Source: Symbiodinium kawagutii
Lineage: Eukaryota > Sar > Dinophyceae > Suessiales > Symbiodiniaceae
Assembly: GCA_009767595.1 (NCBI GenBank)
Contig: VSDK01010369.1
Coordinates: 343,639-407,638 of the forward strand
DNA: 64,000 nucleotides
Reading direction: 5' to 3'
The notes beneath the pieces were generated by a model. The model saw nothing but the letters and a program-made list of their open reading frames with translations, was not told where the DNA came from and did not search any database. The position numbers were made by a program, and so were the translations under genes. Numbering within the stretch: position 1 is the first letter of the stretch; every line of letters begins with the position of its first letter. Below, one piece after another: positions 21,601 through 54,675 of the stretch.

Positions 21601-23586
21601 TTCGTTCTCTTCTCAGCTGAATCAATGGCTCGGATACCGAATTCTGGATCAGGGTCACACAATAATCTAAAGACAAGTGTGGTCCTGCGAAGCCGCCCAT
21701 ATGGTAAAACTGGAAAGCGATCAATGGTGAATTCATATGCTACCTTATCAACGATCCAATTTGTAGATAATTGATTCAATTTAATATCGTACAACCATTG
21801 GGAAAATTACAATTGAATCATTGAATCCATCACAATGTATCAATGGTAGACTTGCCTGTGCTCAGGTGGATATAAGTCATGTTCGTCATAGCATTCGCAA
21901 ATGGTGCGGTTTGGTTTACTCAGTTTGATGCAGCGTATCGTGGTTCTGTCCCCTTTCACGATATGCGTGTTTCTCGAGTCATAGGGGAACCCCCAAGTCA
22001 TCCAATGATAATACTTTATCCCAAGATGGCAAAGGAATATTTTGTGGGTCTTATTTTGAGAAACCGCTATGTGGTTGTTGGTGATGACAGTTCCTCAAGA
22101 CAGTTTTTTGAATCCTATGGTTATCCTGAACTGAGCACACTATATAATTGCCAAACACTTGATTTCTTTGAAGCAGAATCTCTGCTAAACAATGCCTACT
22201 GTGGGTTGATAGTCATTGGGTTGCTATCCAAAAAATAGAGTTTGTCGGTCACCAGTCATCAACCAATATTGGTTCAGGTAAATTGGTTGATGAATGACAA
22301 ATTGGTTGATGAAATTGCTTAATGTTTGTAAATTGTCACCACTATGGGCGTTTCTGAAGTCATAGGGGACTGTCATCCTATAGAAACCACTGATGGCAAG
22401 AACCATTCTCCCCAAACTGGCTTGAGAAATCCCCATATGGGTAAACCAGTTGTGTTTGATCAGAACCATCCGGCAGCGCTGCAGCGCAAGGAGTGCGATT
22501 GGCTGCTGCAAAACTTTGATCTTCGTGCGGAAGCACGCACGGACCCATGGCTCACACGTTCGCGGCTGACAGCCGTTATGGCGCATGAAGCCTGAAATAT
22601 CATTTTTAATGAACCTATCAACTCGCCAATCATAGTCATGGTTCATGATGGCTGACTATGGTTAATCATGGCGGCAAATGATGATTGGCTAATTAGTTCA
22701 TGAGCGCTGACTATGGTTGATTAAGTCAGTCAATGAGTTGATATAACCTAACAGATTTGTTCTGAAGAACTGATAGGTTGTCATATCCTGGTTTTTATAC
22801 CTGTCGTGATCTAATGTACAGATTTCCTGCTGATAGATTGCCATATTTCTGGTTTTGATACCTTTGATGACTCAATGTAAATGCAAAGATTAGCACAATG
22901 CGGTGATAAAAATCATCAGGGATCAGCACAGCAATGTTCCCATATCAGCAATATGGGTGTTTCTCAAAATAGGGAATCCCAAAAATGGTTTGTTTATTAC
23001 TATCAATGGTTGATAATTGGCATTACTATATCAACCATTTATAGTAATAAACAAACCATTAATCCTATAAACAATCATAGTAACCATTACTATCAATGGA
23101 TGATTGGGGGGTACCCCTATTTTGAGAAACCACCATATGGCTGATCAATCCAATGATCGATCCATATCAACCATGCACCAGATCCAGATGGCTGGCCCTG
23201 GGATGTGACTAGCAGAAGTTACGAACACGTGAAACTGCGGTTACGACCCCCTCAGAAAATGCGGTTGGGAAGTGGGAATCGACAAATTTCAAGGGTCCAC
23301 TGGTTGGCAATATGGGTTTTAGTGTTTTTAGTGGAACATTTGCCAGATGGCTCCCGCCAGGTTTTCCCCTTTAGTAATGTGATGATCCTGGTAATTTCCA
23401 AGGGTCTCCGGATCTCATCAAAAGAACTTTGTTGGGCAACTTAGGGTTAGTTGTGCTGCCTAGTTGATTTGTGTTTTTCCCACCTGTCCCTTTCCAGCAA
23501 CGATCGGATCGGGGTTTGACAGCGAAGCCTCTGAGGAAGAGAAGGAGAATCTGCTCCGCGCAAAAACGGTGCTGGCCGGAATGTAA
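514..23586 (+). CDS. dinoflagellate coiled-coil protein of unknown function, 21 exons seen (5' end missing)
   Basis: Exons joined in phase: 514-621, 1563-1606, 2092-2173, 3317-3394, 4172-4231, 5724-5771, 6860-6910, 8324-8434, 10783-10854, 11967-12052, 12786-12854, 13672-13720, 15475-15567, 17288-17353, 17712-17759, 18957-19041, 19325-19431, 19813-19917, 20838-20891, 22491-22541, 23536-23586. They encode about 505 residues rich in E, K, D, A and L with heptad-like spacing, and a conserved CDWLLQNFDLR motif near the C-terminus. From memory, the same order of modules recurs in a large uncharacterised family of predicted dinoflagellate proteins; no enzymatic motif is visible and the function is unknown. 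The first exon is phase 0 and has no convincing start, so the N-terminus is probably outside the window. The reading frame ends at TAA 23584 straight after VLAGM, but GTAAGT there could instead be a donor to an unseen last exon. Confidence 0.85.
1563..1606 (+). CDS. coiled-coil gene, exon 2
   Basis: A 44-nt exon encoding AHRGTESPGFVVGM plus two bases of a Leu codon. Acceptor GAG|G, donor GT at 1607. The phase-2 end is completed by the single G that opens exon 3, giving the family-like sequence VVGMLSGIKDD. Confidence 0.7.
1683..1817. mobile_element. MITE-like element, family E, copy 1
   Basis: Ends are an imperfect inverted repeat: CCTACAAGGAGGGCCCCTA on the left and GGGGGGCCCACCTTGTAAG on the right. 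The interior word AAGCTATAGTCGTTGGGTTA recurs at about 27793-27820. It lies in intron 2 of the coiled-coil gene, about 75 nt after the donor. Confidence 0.6.
2092..2173 (+). CDS. coiled-coil gene, exon 3
   Basis: Encodes SGIKDDTQEEIQVE followed by TSAEEKAVENFDQ, strongly charged and helical in character. Acceptor GCAG|G, donor GT at 2174, ends in phase 0. Confidence 0.85.
2709..2811. mobile_element. MITE-like element, family A, copy 1
   Basis: Left end GGTTCTCAAGCCATAGGGGG, right end CCCCTATTTTGAGAAACACC, about 100 bp apart, with the family core AAAATGGTTGGTTTGTTAGTAA near the left end. CATAT words flank both ends. Non-coding. Confidence 0.8.
2980..3135. repeat. two direct copies of an A-rich unit
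   Basis: The unit AATACCAACAAGAAAATGG, continuing into AAACACCAAAAAAGAGCAAC and a CAA-rich tract, occurs at about 2980-3047 and again at about 3067-3133. It creates a long lysine/threonine/asparagine-rich open frame that is an artefact of base composition. Confidence 0.85.
3317..3394 (+). CDS. coiled-coil gene, exon 4
   Basis: 26 codons, ESAKKTEIATLLNTFERK followed by MKNIGEKQ. Acceptor CCCAG|G, donor GC at 3395, phase 0 at both ends. A typical charged coiled-coil segment of this family. Confidence 0.88.
4010..4086. repeat. (GTT)n-rich low-complexity tract
   Basis: Repeated GTTGTTGTTG and GATGTTGTTGTTG words within an intron; apparent Leu/Val-rich open frames here are composition artefacts. 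Confidence 0.8.
4172..4231 (+). CDS. coiled-coil gene, exon 5
   Basis: Exactly 20 codons starting VEAVNLKRELSEQ and ending EAD. Acceptor ACAG|G, donor GT at 4232. Confidence 0.85.
4511..4622. mobile_element. MITE-like element, family C, copy 1
   Basis: Left end ATATGGCAGTGTCAAAACTC then CGTACCCCTGGTTCCCC; right end TTGGTTGGTTCATACTGACC. It shows the family internal word ATCATTAACCATTG. The terminal repeats are degenerate. Confidence 0.7.
4907..5010. mobile_element. MITE-like element, family A, copy 2
   Basis: Left end GAGATTCTCAAAATGGCGAA, right end GACTTGAGAAACACG, with AAAATGGTTGCTTTATTAC inside. A (TA)n tract lies just upstream at 4874-4892. Confidence 0.75.
5360..5700. repeat. diverged short repeats with the word TTGATCATAACAGGTTAGAT
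   Basis: ATTGATCATAACAGGTTAGATG occurs at about 5385 and about 5650, with a diverged version (CGGATTGTAGCAGGTTAGATC) near 5550. All lie inside one intron of the coiled-coil gene; no coding potential seen. Confidence 0.6.
5724..5771 (+). CDS. coiled-coil gene, exon 6
   Basis: 16 codons, DDKKMLAELTQSCAQK. Acceptor TTCAG|G, donor GT at 5772. The Cys-containing TQSCAQK segment is followed in the joined protein by DWEQRK. Confidence 0.85.
6860..6910 (+). CDS. coiled-coil gene, exon 7
   Basis: 17 codons, DWEQRKAARQEEQMALQ. Acceptor GAAG|G. The donor is GA (CTGCAG|GACTGG), and exon 8 begins CTGCAG|GATACC, so the intron lies between copies of CTGCAGGA. Confidence 0.85.
7396..7500. mobile_element. 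MITE-like element, family A, copy 3
   Basis: Well-preserved terminal repeats: GGGTTTCTCAAAATTGGGGT on the left and CCCCTATTTTCAGAAACACC on the right. The internal words GGTACCCCCAAAAATGG and TAATAGATGACTTGGGGG are family-typical. Confidence 0.85.
7664..7758. repeat. (GATA)n / (GGTA)n microsatellite
   Basis: Runs of GATAGATAGATA change into GGTAGGTAGGTAGG. Open frames on either strand here (YLSI/YLPT repeats) are artefacts. Confidence 0.95.
8324..8434 (+). CDS. coiled-coil gene, exon 8
   Basis: 37 codons starting DTIKMLNSDNSLDLFRK and ending KVQQARGR. Acceptor GCAG|G, donor GC at 8435; it joins in phase 0 to ALQLIRRSA. The 18 nt encoding VANHDK (8396-8413) look like an insertion relative to the family and are themselves bounded by GT and AG. 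Confidence 0.87.
8488..8572. repeat. CATCAAAAAAAATTATT repeats
   Basis: Four near copies of GCATCAAAAAAAA-type units; low complexity. A reverse-complement-like tract (ATTTTTTTTGATCCTGATAA) occurs at 9346-9418. Confidence 0.85.
8589..8722. repeat. (GGAA)n microsatellite
   Basis: About 130 bp of GGAA units with occasional GAAGGGAGG interruptions; the Lys/Gly/Arg-rich and Phe/Leu/Pro/Ser-rich frames are artefacts. Confidence 0.97.
8757..9105. repeat. diverged direct repeat carrying GC-rich hairpins
   Basis: The word TGTTGTC-N-TTCTGCTTTGGGGGGAGGC, followed by CTTGC-CATCTTCAAC, appears at about 8757-8855 and again, diverged, at about 9021-9100. Three G-run/C-run hairpins lie inside: 8775-8800 (GGGGGGAGGCGCTGCGCCCTCCCCCC in two parts), 8910-8937 and 9038-9055. 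Confidence 0.65.
9346..9418. repeat. T-rich tandem units (TTTTTTTGATCCTGATAA)
   Basis: Three to four copies of ATATTTTTTTTGATCC-type units, resembling the reverse complement of the A-rich CATCAAAAAA tract at 8488-8572 and so forming an inverted pair about 850 bp apart. Confidence 0.75.
10196..10315. mobile_element. MITE-like element, family D, copy 1
   Basis: Left arm AACCCAGAATGAAGAATCCCC, right arm GGGGTGGCTCGCTTCATCTTGGGTT, with ACCATTTTAAAGGGAAACCAAGG in the centre. A diverged relative of the near-perfect copy at 60770-60893. Confidence 0.75.
10783..10854 (+). CDS. coiled-coil gene, exon 9
   Basis: 24 codons, ALQLIRRSAQPELNFLAL followed by ALSGKK. Acceptor CCAG|G, donor GT at 10855. CCA-type DNA precedes it and TGG-type DNA follows. 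Confidence 0.87.
11967..12052 (+). CDS. coiled-coil gene, exon 10
   Basis: Encodes ADFTKILEKIDGLVDLLK followed by QESTDDKSKK and two bases of a Glu codon. Acceptor GCAG|G, donor GT at 12053. Confidence 0.88.
12114..12190. mobile_element. MITE-like element, family B, copy 1 (short form)
   Basis: Left end CTGGTTGGTGGTTTCAAACA, right end TAGGGATTGAAACCACCAGCC. It is shorter than the usual roughly 100-bp copies because part of the middle is missing. Confidence 0.8.
12786..12854 (+). CDS. coiled-coil gene, exon 11
   Basis: Encodes (E)YCNKQFHSVEEKTKSL followed by DSKIKT and two bases of Leu. Acceptor TGAG|G, donor GA at 12855. The joined sequence reads KTLTASVTEKS across the next intron. Confidence 0.85.
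13158..13247. mobile_element. MITE-like element, family C, copy 2 (right end missing)
   Basis: GTGGGTCAAAACCCCGTACC then CCTGGTTCCCCTATCATTAACC and TTATTATTGTTGGTTA match family C; the TTGACCCATAGCCAT end is absent. Confidence 0.75.
13672..13720 (+). CDS. coiled-coil gene, exon 12
   Basis: 49 nt encoding TASVTEKSDAIGRLSQ after a split codon. Acceptor TGAG|G, donor GC at 13721. It reads on in phase to DISALQSGVKSLDDS. Confidence 0.82.
13837..13946. mobile_element. MITE-like element, family B, copy 2
   Basis: Left end CTGGTTTGTGGTTTGATTCA, right end GGTTGGAACCACCAACCAG; centre TTTTATTTTCACTAGTGATT and TTGGTTGACAAGAATATTTTTC. It is preceded by the AATAGGGGATGATCATCAACA extension seen in other copies. 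Confidence 0.85.
14312..14430. mobile_element. MITE-like element, family D, copy 2 (degenerate)
   Basis: GATGAAGCTAAACC on the left, CATGGGAAACCAGCTGGCG in the centre and TACCCCCTACTCATTAACC then AGGGGTTTATACATGC on the right match the family-D layout with many changes. Confidence 0.6.
14598..14708. mobile_element. MITE-like element, family B, copy 3
   Basis: Left end AGGTTGGTGGTTTCAAACAT, right end GGTGGTTCAACCACCCACCAG; TTTTCACTAGTAATTTG and GGTTGACTGATATTTTTC inside. Confidence 0.85.
15148..15252. mobile_element. MITE-like element, family B, copy 4
   Basis: Left end CCGGTTGGTGGTTTGATTCA, right end CATAGTGGTTGTTCAACTG (right end degraded). Upstream sequence GACTATAAGCAACAATAATGG belongs to the B-associated 5' extension. 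Confidence 0.75.
15475..15567 (+). CDS. coiled-coil gene, exon 13
   Basis: 31 codons, DISALQSGVKSLDDSVATAG followed by KNRQAEHAEFQ. Acceptor CCAG|G. The donor is GA at 15568 (TTCCAG|GAGCTG), and exon 14 starts GCCAG|GAGAGC, so the ends share CCAGGAG. Confidence 0.88.
17288..17353 (+). CDS. coiled-coil gene, exon 14
   Basis: 22 codons, ESTSSNSAALDLLSLARN followed by RLNQ. Acceptor CCAG|G, donor GC at 17354. It leads into VYNPSMVPE, the family's ARNRLNQ-x-YNP motif. Confidence 0.88.
17712..17759 (+). CDS. coiled-coil gene, exon 15
   Basis: VYNPSMVPETTTKSPY. Acceptor TGAG|G. The 3' end is uncertain: GC at 17760 keeps phase with exon 16, but GT at 17771 is an alternative, and a further small exon between 17.76 and 18.95 kb cannot be excluded. 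Confidence 0.68.
18143..18200. repeat. 10-bp tandem repeat (CTGGGAACAT)6
   Basis: Six consecutive copies of CTGGGAACAT, one with a single C-to-T change. Intronic. Confidence 0.95.
18957..19041 (+). CDS. coiled-coil gene, exon 16
   Basis: DLSLLEIKGQKPPSTFEG followed by GYEKKTQESN and one base of Gly. Acceptor CCAG|G, donor GT at 19042; it joins to GVLKMIDTL. Confidence 0.82.
19325..19431 (+). CDS. coiled-coil gene, exon 17
   Basis: Encodes VLKMIDTLSSDIEKEM, then AVAKTEEADAQADYEETIK. Acceptor ATAG|G, donor GC at 19432. One of the best-conserved segments of the family (MID-L-DIEKEM and AQADYE). Confidence 0.92.
19813..19917 (+). CDS. coiled-coil gene, exon 18
   Basis: 35 codons, DAAQKRDADLALVAQKSQ followed by DKADLETDLNDDRSDKK. 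Acceptor GCAG|G, donor GT at 19918. The upstream intron (19432-19812) is CCAT/TCAACC-rich throughout and the downstream one ATGGTTAG-rich throughout, so the polarity flips across the exon. Confidence 0.92.
19960..20090. repeat. tandem GATGGTTAGT / GGTGGTTAGT units
   Basis: About a dozen 10-bp units of the form (A/G)(T/G)GGTTAGTN immediately downstream of exon 18; extreme TGG-type tract. Confidence 0.9.
20838..20891 (+). CDS. coiled-coil gene, exon 19
   Basis: 18 codons, GKQKDLMASSKFASNLHQ. Acceptor CCAG|G. The donor is GA at 20892 within AG|GAGTGCG, and the next exon starts AG|GAGTGCG, a 9-bp direct repeat AGGAGTGCG at the two intron ends. Confidence 0.82.
21295..21403. mobile_element. MITE-like element, family A, copy 4
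   Basis: GTGGTTTCTCAAAATCGGGG on the left, CCCCTATTTTCAGAAAACACC on the right, AAACCAACCATTTTTTTGGG next to the right end. Confidence 0.88.
21964..22072. mobile_element. MITE-like element, family A, copy 5
   Basis: GCGTGTTTCTCGAGTCATAG on the left, TATTTTGAGAAACCGCTATG on the right; AACCCCCAAGTCATCCAATG is family-typical. Confidence 0.78.
22343..22440. mobile_element. MITE-like element, family A, copy 6 (degenerate)
   Basis: ATGGGCGTTTCTGAAGTCAT on the left and CTTGAGAAATCCCCATATGG on the right, about 50 bp upstream of exon 20. Confidence 0.65.
22491..22541 (+). CDS. coiled-coil gene, exon 20
   Basis: 17 codons, ECDWLLQNFDLRAEART, the most diagnostic motif of the family. Acceptor CAAG|G, donor GA at 22542 (ACG|GACCCA), followed by an exon starting GA. 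Confidence 0.92.
22951..23140. mobile_element. MITE-like element, family A, copy 7 (long form)
   Basis: ATGGGTGTTTCTCAAAATAGGG on the left and CCCCTATTTTGAGAAACCACCATATGG on the right (each split here for length) enclose about 140 bp containing an inverted pair (AATGGTTTGTTTATTACTAT with ATAGTAATAAACAAACCATT). Probably an element with internal duplication. Confidence 0.85.
23536..23586 (+). CDS. coiled-coil gene, exon 21 and apparent stop
   Basis: EEKENLLRAKTVLAGM then TAA. Acceptor TGAG|G. The stop overlaps GTAAGT at 23582, which could be a donor to an unseen terminal exon; relatives in memory carry a short tail after VL(S/A)G. Confidence 0.82.
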   Translation, partial: EEKENLLRAKTVLAGM

Positions 23587-24476
23587 GTCATTGATATCGC
23601 TGGAATATTCATCCTGACCCAGTGTCTTTGGAAGATGATGGTCACAACAAGGATGTCATGCTAGGTCACTACATGTCACTACTACCCATTGATACTGGGT
23701 GGGGGCAACATGCAACTAGTGCAACGTGCCTTGTGCCTTGTTGGGCCTGCGCTCAGAGCTGATTCTGCGGCGCAGAAAACCGCCGTGTTTTTTTTTGCGG
23801 AGTCCGTGGGGGTATTAGGTGCTTTAAACTTTATGAATAAGTAAAAACCACACACACACACACATGTGACACATGTGATACATGTCGTATCTTTATGAGG
23901 ATGTCCTAGCCGCATGTAAGGGCATGACCAAGGGTAATGTGTTGTCGCTATATGCGATACATGCAAGTGCTCCATGAGTGTACAAGCTAGAACCAAACAC
24001 GCCTTTTCCTTGGCTGCTGCATGCACTGCTTACATCATTCTTAAAAGGTACACCAGCTATGAAATGTTGGATTTTCACGGATTTTCCAAGCAACCAGGTG
24101 AATTTGCCAGTAAGTGCAGGTTGCAACTCCCATGGCTGATAAGGCATGGTTGAGAAGATAGCTTGGTGTTTCTCAAAATGCAGCCCCCGCAAATCAACCA
24201 TATTATAGTCATTGATACTAATAAACCAACCATAACTTTGGGGACCCCTATGGCTTGAGAAACCACCGAACCTGTAGCAGTTCTTGAGCCACGAGTTTGT
24301 TGGTGATTGTCCCCTATTCTTGTGGCTAACCATTGTCATCCCTACTCTTGTGGCCAGCCATTATGCCAGTTGGGGGTTTTTACCCTATTCTTTGCCATCA
24401 TAATCCCCCCAAATCGCTTGGGACCCTCCCAGCTATGCCAAAGACCCAGTGGGGCAACGGATCCTTCACCGGCAAG
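23587..24476. other. region between the coiled-coil gene and the first helicase exon
   Basis: Holds a (CA)n run at 23852-23864 and family-A copy 8. No promoter-like signal or start exon is visible. A helicase exon encoding the segment before AKIFEATPPG (motif IV region) would be expected if the gene began here, and none was found. Confidence 0.55.
24163..24267. mobile_element. MITE-like element, family A, copy 8
   Basis: TTGGTGTTTCTCAAAATGCA on the left, CCCCTATGGCTTGAGAAACCACC on the right (21-mer split across description), AATAAACCAACCATAACTTT near the right end. Confidence 0.85.
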
Positions 24477-52401
<27,925 letters not shown>

Positions 52402-54471
52402 GCAGGGTGGCCTAAGCGAAGCCTGGTGACAACTGGGCGCCAGGGTCGACTTTTTAACTGAGGTTAATGCTGGTTCATGGTCAACGATTAAGGATGGTTT
52501 TTGCTGGATGTACTGAGCAAATTTCAAGACCATGAGAGTATTCTTTGGAAATCTCTTGATGACGCTGTCAACCAGCCAATGGGATCTGTATGGGTCATGG
52601 TATGGGTCATAGCCAGTAGCCTATATGGCATGGATAGTCGTCCTCACCGGCGATGACCCTGGGCCGCAGCCTGATCACACTACGAGCTGGTCAACGAATC
52701 AGATCCTGTGAAAAAATCCATATATAAATAGATGGCGTGCCTATGAAAAATCGTCATGTTTAGCTTCCGGATTATTTTACCAGAGGATGATGAGTAGTTC
52801 TGAAATCGCTTGGATAGTTATCACGTTGGTCTCTGGGAATCTAACAAAAGCTGGAAAATCGACCATGGCCGTACATGATTTCCCGGTAGATGATTTTACT
52901 TTTAAATACTTTTGAAATGCATGATCTGTTTTCATTGCCATGTTTGACAGGAGAAGGAGCAGGTGATCATGACAGCTAACATACTTGGTTGTTGTGTGCA
53001 TGTGTGGGCTGAAGAATATCAGCCAAGATATGCGCGTGTGCAACTGTTGTTGGACAGCATGGGATGAGGATATTCCCCACTGCCTGTTTTGGGGAGTGAT
53101 CTCCACACAGACCGGAAAAGAAGGAATCATGATGAGGCATACTGTATGCGTTTTCTCTATGATCAAACATCCATTGGTTTCTATTTCTTTCAAGGCGCCA
53201 AGAAAGTGCGTGGCATACCTAGTGCTTGGTTGATTGTGGTTAATTTCTACTCGTAGTTGGAAATAGTTGGTGCTTGTTGGTTAATGGTCGGGCCATTGTT
53301 GATAGTGGCTATTCATGATCGATTCACCATGCCCACCACAACTTTCTCCTACACTTGGAGCTTGCTGAACACCGAGACGCAGTGGTTTATTGACTACTGA
53401 TGACTGGTTATCTCAAGTATACTTCAGGCACAAGTATGGTTAGTAAGGATGGTGAATGATGATGAATTCATGTTTAGTATTTAATTATGGTTAAATGATG
53501 ATTAGATGCTGGTAACGGTGAAGTATGGTAGGTTGATACATCTTCAGTTTTTCTGCTCGTGCGCGGGATCGTGCTGGTGCCATGCTGCTTTCGAAGCTGC
53601 TTCGGCAGAAGCTGCGCGAAGCTTGGTTCCACTTAACGACTGAGTGAAGATGGGAGCTTGATGAACTGATTTGGTCAAAAACGGTCAACTGTTTTATCCA
53701 TTGCTTAATCGGGGGATGCCCATGGTTGATCGTGTTAAATCTGGCAATGGTTATACGATAAGGAATGATGGTCATCCTTTGCTAGGCCATGTTAGAGCAT
53801 GGTCATGAATGACCATCTAATCATTGTCATGCTTATTAGAATTAGCAATTTATCATCTAACAAACCATGTCATCTAAGAAATTGCCGTTGCTTACCATGA
53901 ATGCCACGGCATACCATGAATGACATGGTTTGTTGGATGGACTTGCCAATTTCTTGGATCACGCTGGGATGCCCTGGTGAGGTGCCGTCACGGCGGATGG
54001 CTTAGAATGTTTTATGATATTGAAATTTAGTAATAGCTGTTATGTTATCATTCGCAAACATCATTTGTCGCTATTCATACCTATTTGCAACCACATGGTA
54101 GTCCATGTGCTCATAGTTAAAAAGACAGGTTACCATTGTACAAGTTTGAAGAGGTTGATATTCAGGAGAGCGTTGATGTTCAGGAAGAATCATCAAGGGT
54201 ACGAAGCATCGCTACCCTGATCTCTTACTTTGAATACGCAACGCTTTTAAGCTCAATTGAAGGCTCCCAAGACTTGACAACAGAAACGTGGATTGTACCA
54301 GAGTACACCCAGGACACAAGATGCATGGATAAATGTACTCATGGACATGTATTGTTTCTAAGCCAGCATGTGCAAGAGATGGCATTCCCTACCACCCCAG
54401 ATGATGTTTCAAACCGATCAATGTACATTCATTGTTAGAGACAGTGGTCACAGCTACAGCAAAGACTCCAG
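52402..54471. other. region between helicase and PPR gene, no exon recognised
   Basis: Should hold the OB-fold exons if the helicase is complete. Several open segments were read (52650-52720, 53550-53640) but none carries the expected IRKAI or AGYF motifs. TGG-type tracts occur at 53230-53500; no MITE was recognised. Confidence 0.5.
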
Positions 54472-54675
54472 GAATCCTACTTCCATTCACCCAATAGGCC
54501 GGTTCGAGCGAGAAAAAACACGGGTGGCAAGGAAGCTGCGCCTCGAAAGAGTTCTTCACAGCTGGACTTGGCTTCGTTGCTGCCACTAAACAGCAGAACC
54601 TTGGAACGTCTCCTGAAGTCATTAGCAGCTCAACGACAACCCGTGCCTCGGTACCAAGGGCTCCTGGAGAACCTG
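54472..54675 (+). CDS. probable N-terminal exon of the PPR gene
   Basis: 68 codons in phase 0: ESYFHSPNRPVRARKNTGG followed by KEAAPRKSSSQLDLASLLP, NSRTLERLLKSLAAQRQ and PVPRYQGLLENL. Basic, then helical. Acceptor CCAG|G, donor GT at 54676. No homologue recognised; assigned to the PPR gene by position and strand. Confidence 0.5.

Noticed and set aside
52640..52715. HYELVNESDPVKK as the helicase C-terminal YHELVLT segment
   Set aside because: Only four residues agree, no suitable splice sites surround it, and the intervening OB-fold exons were not found.
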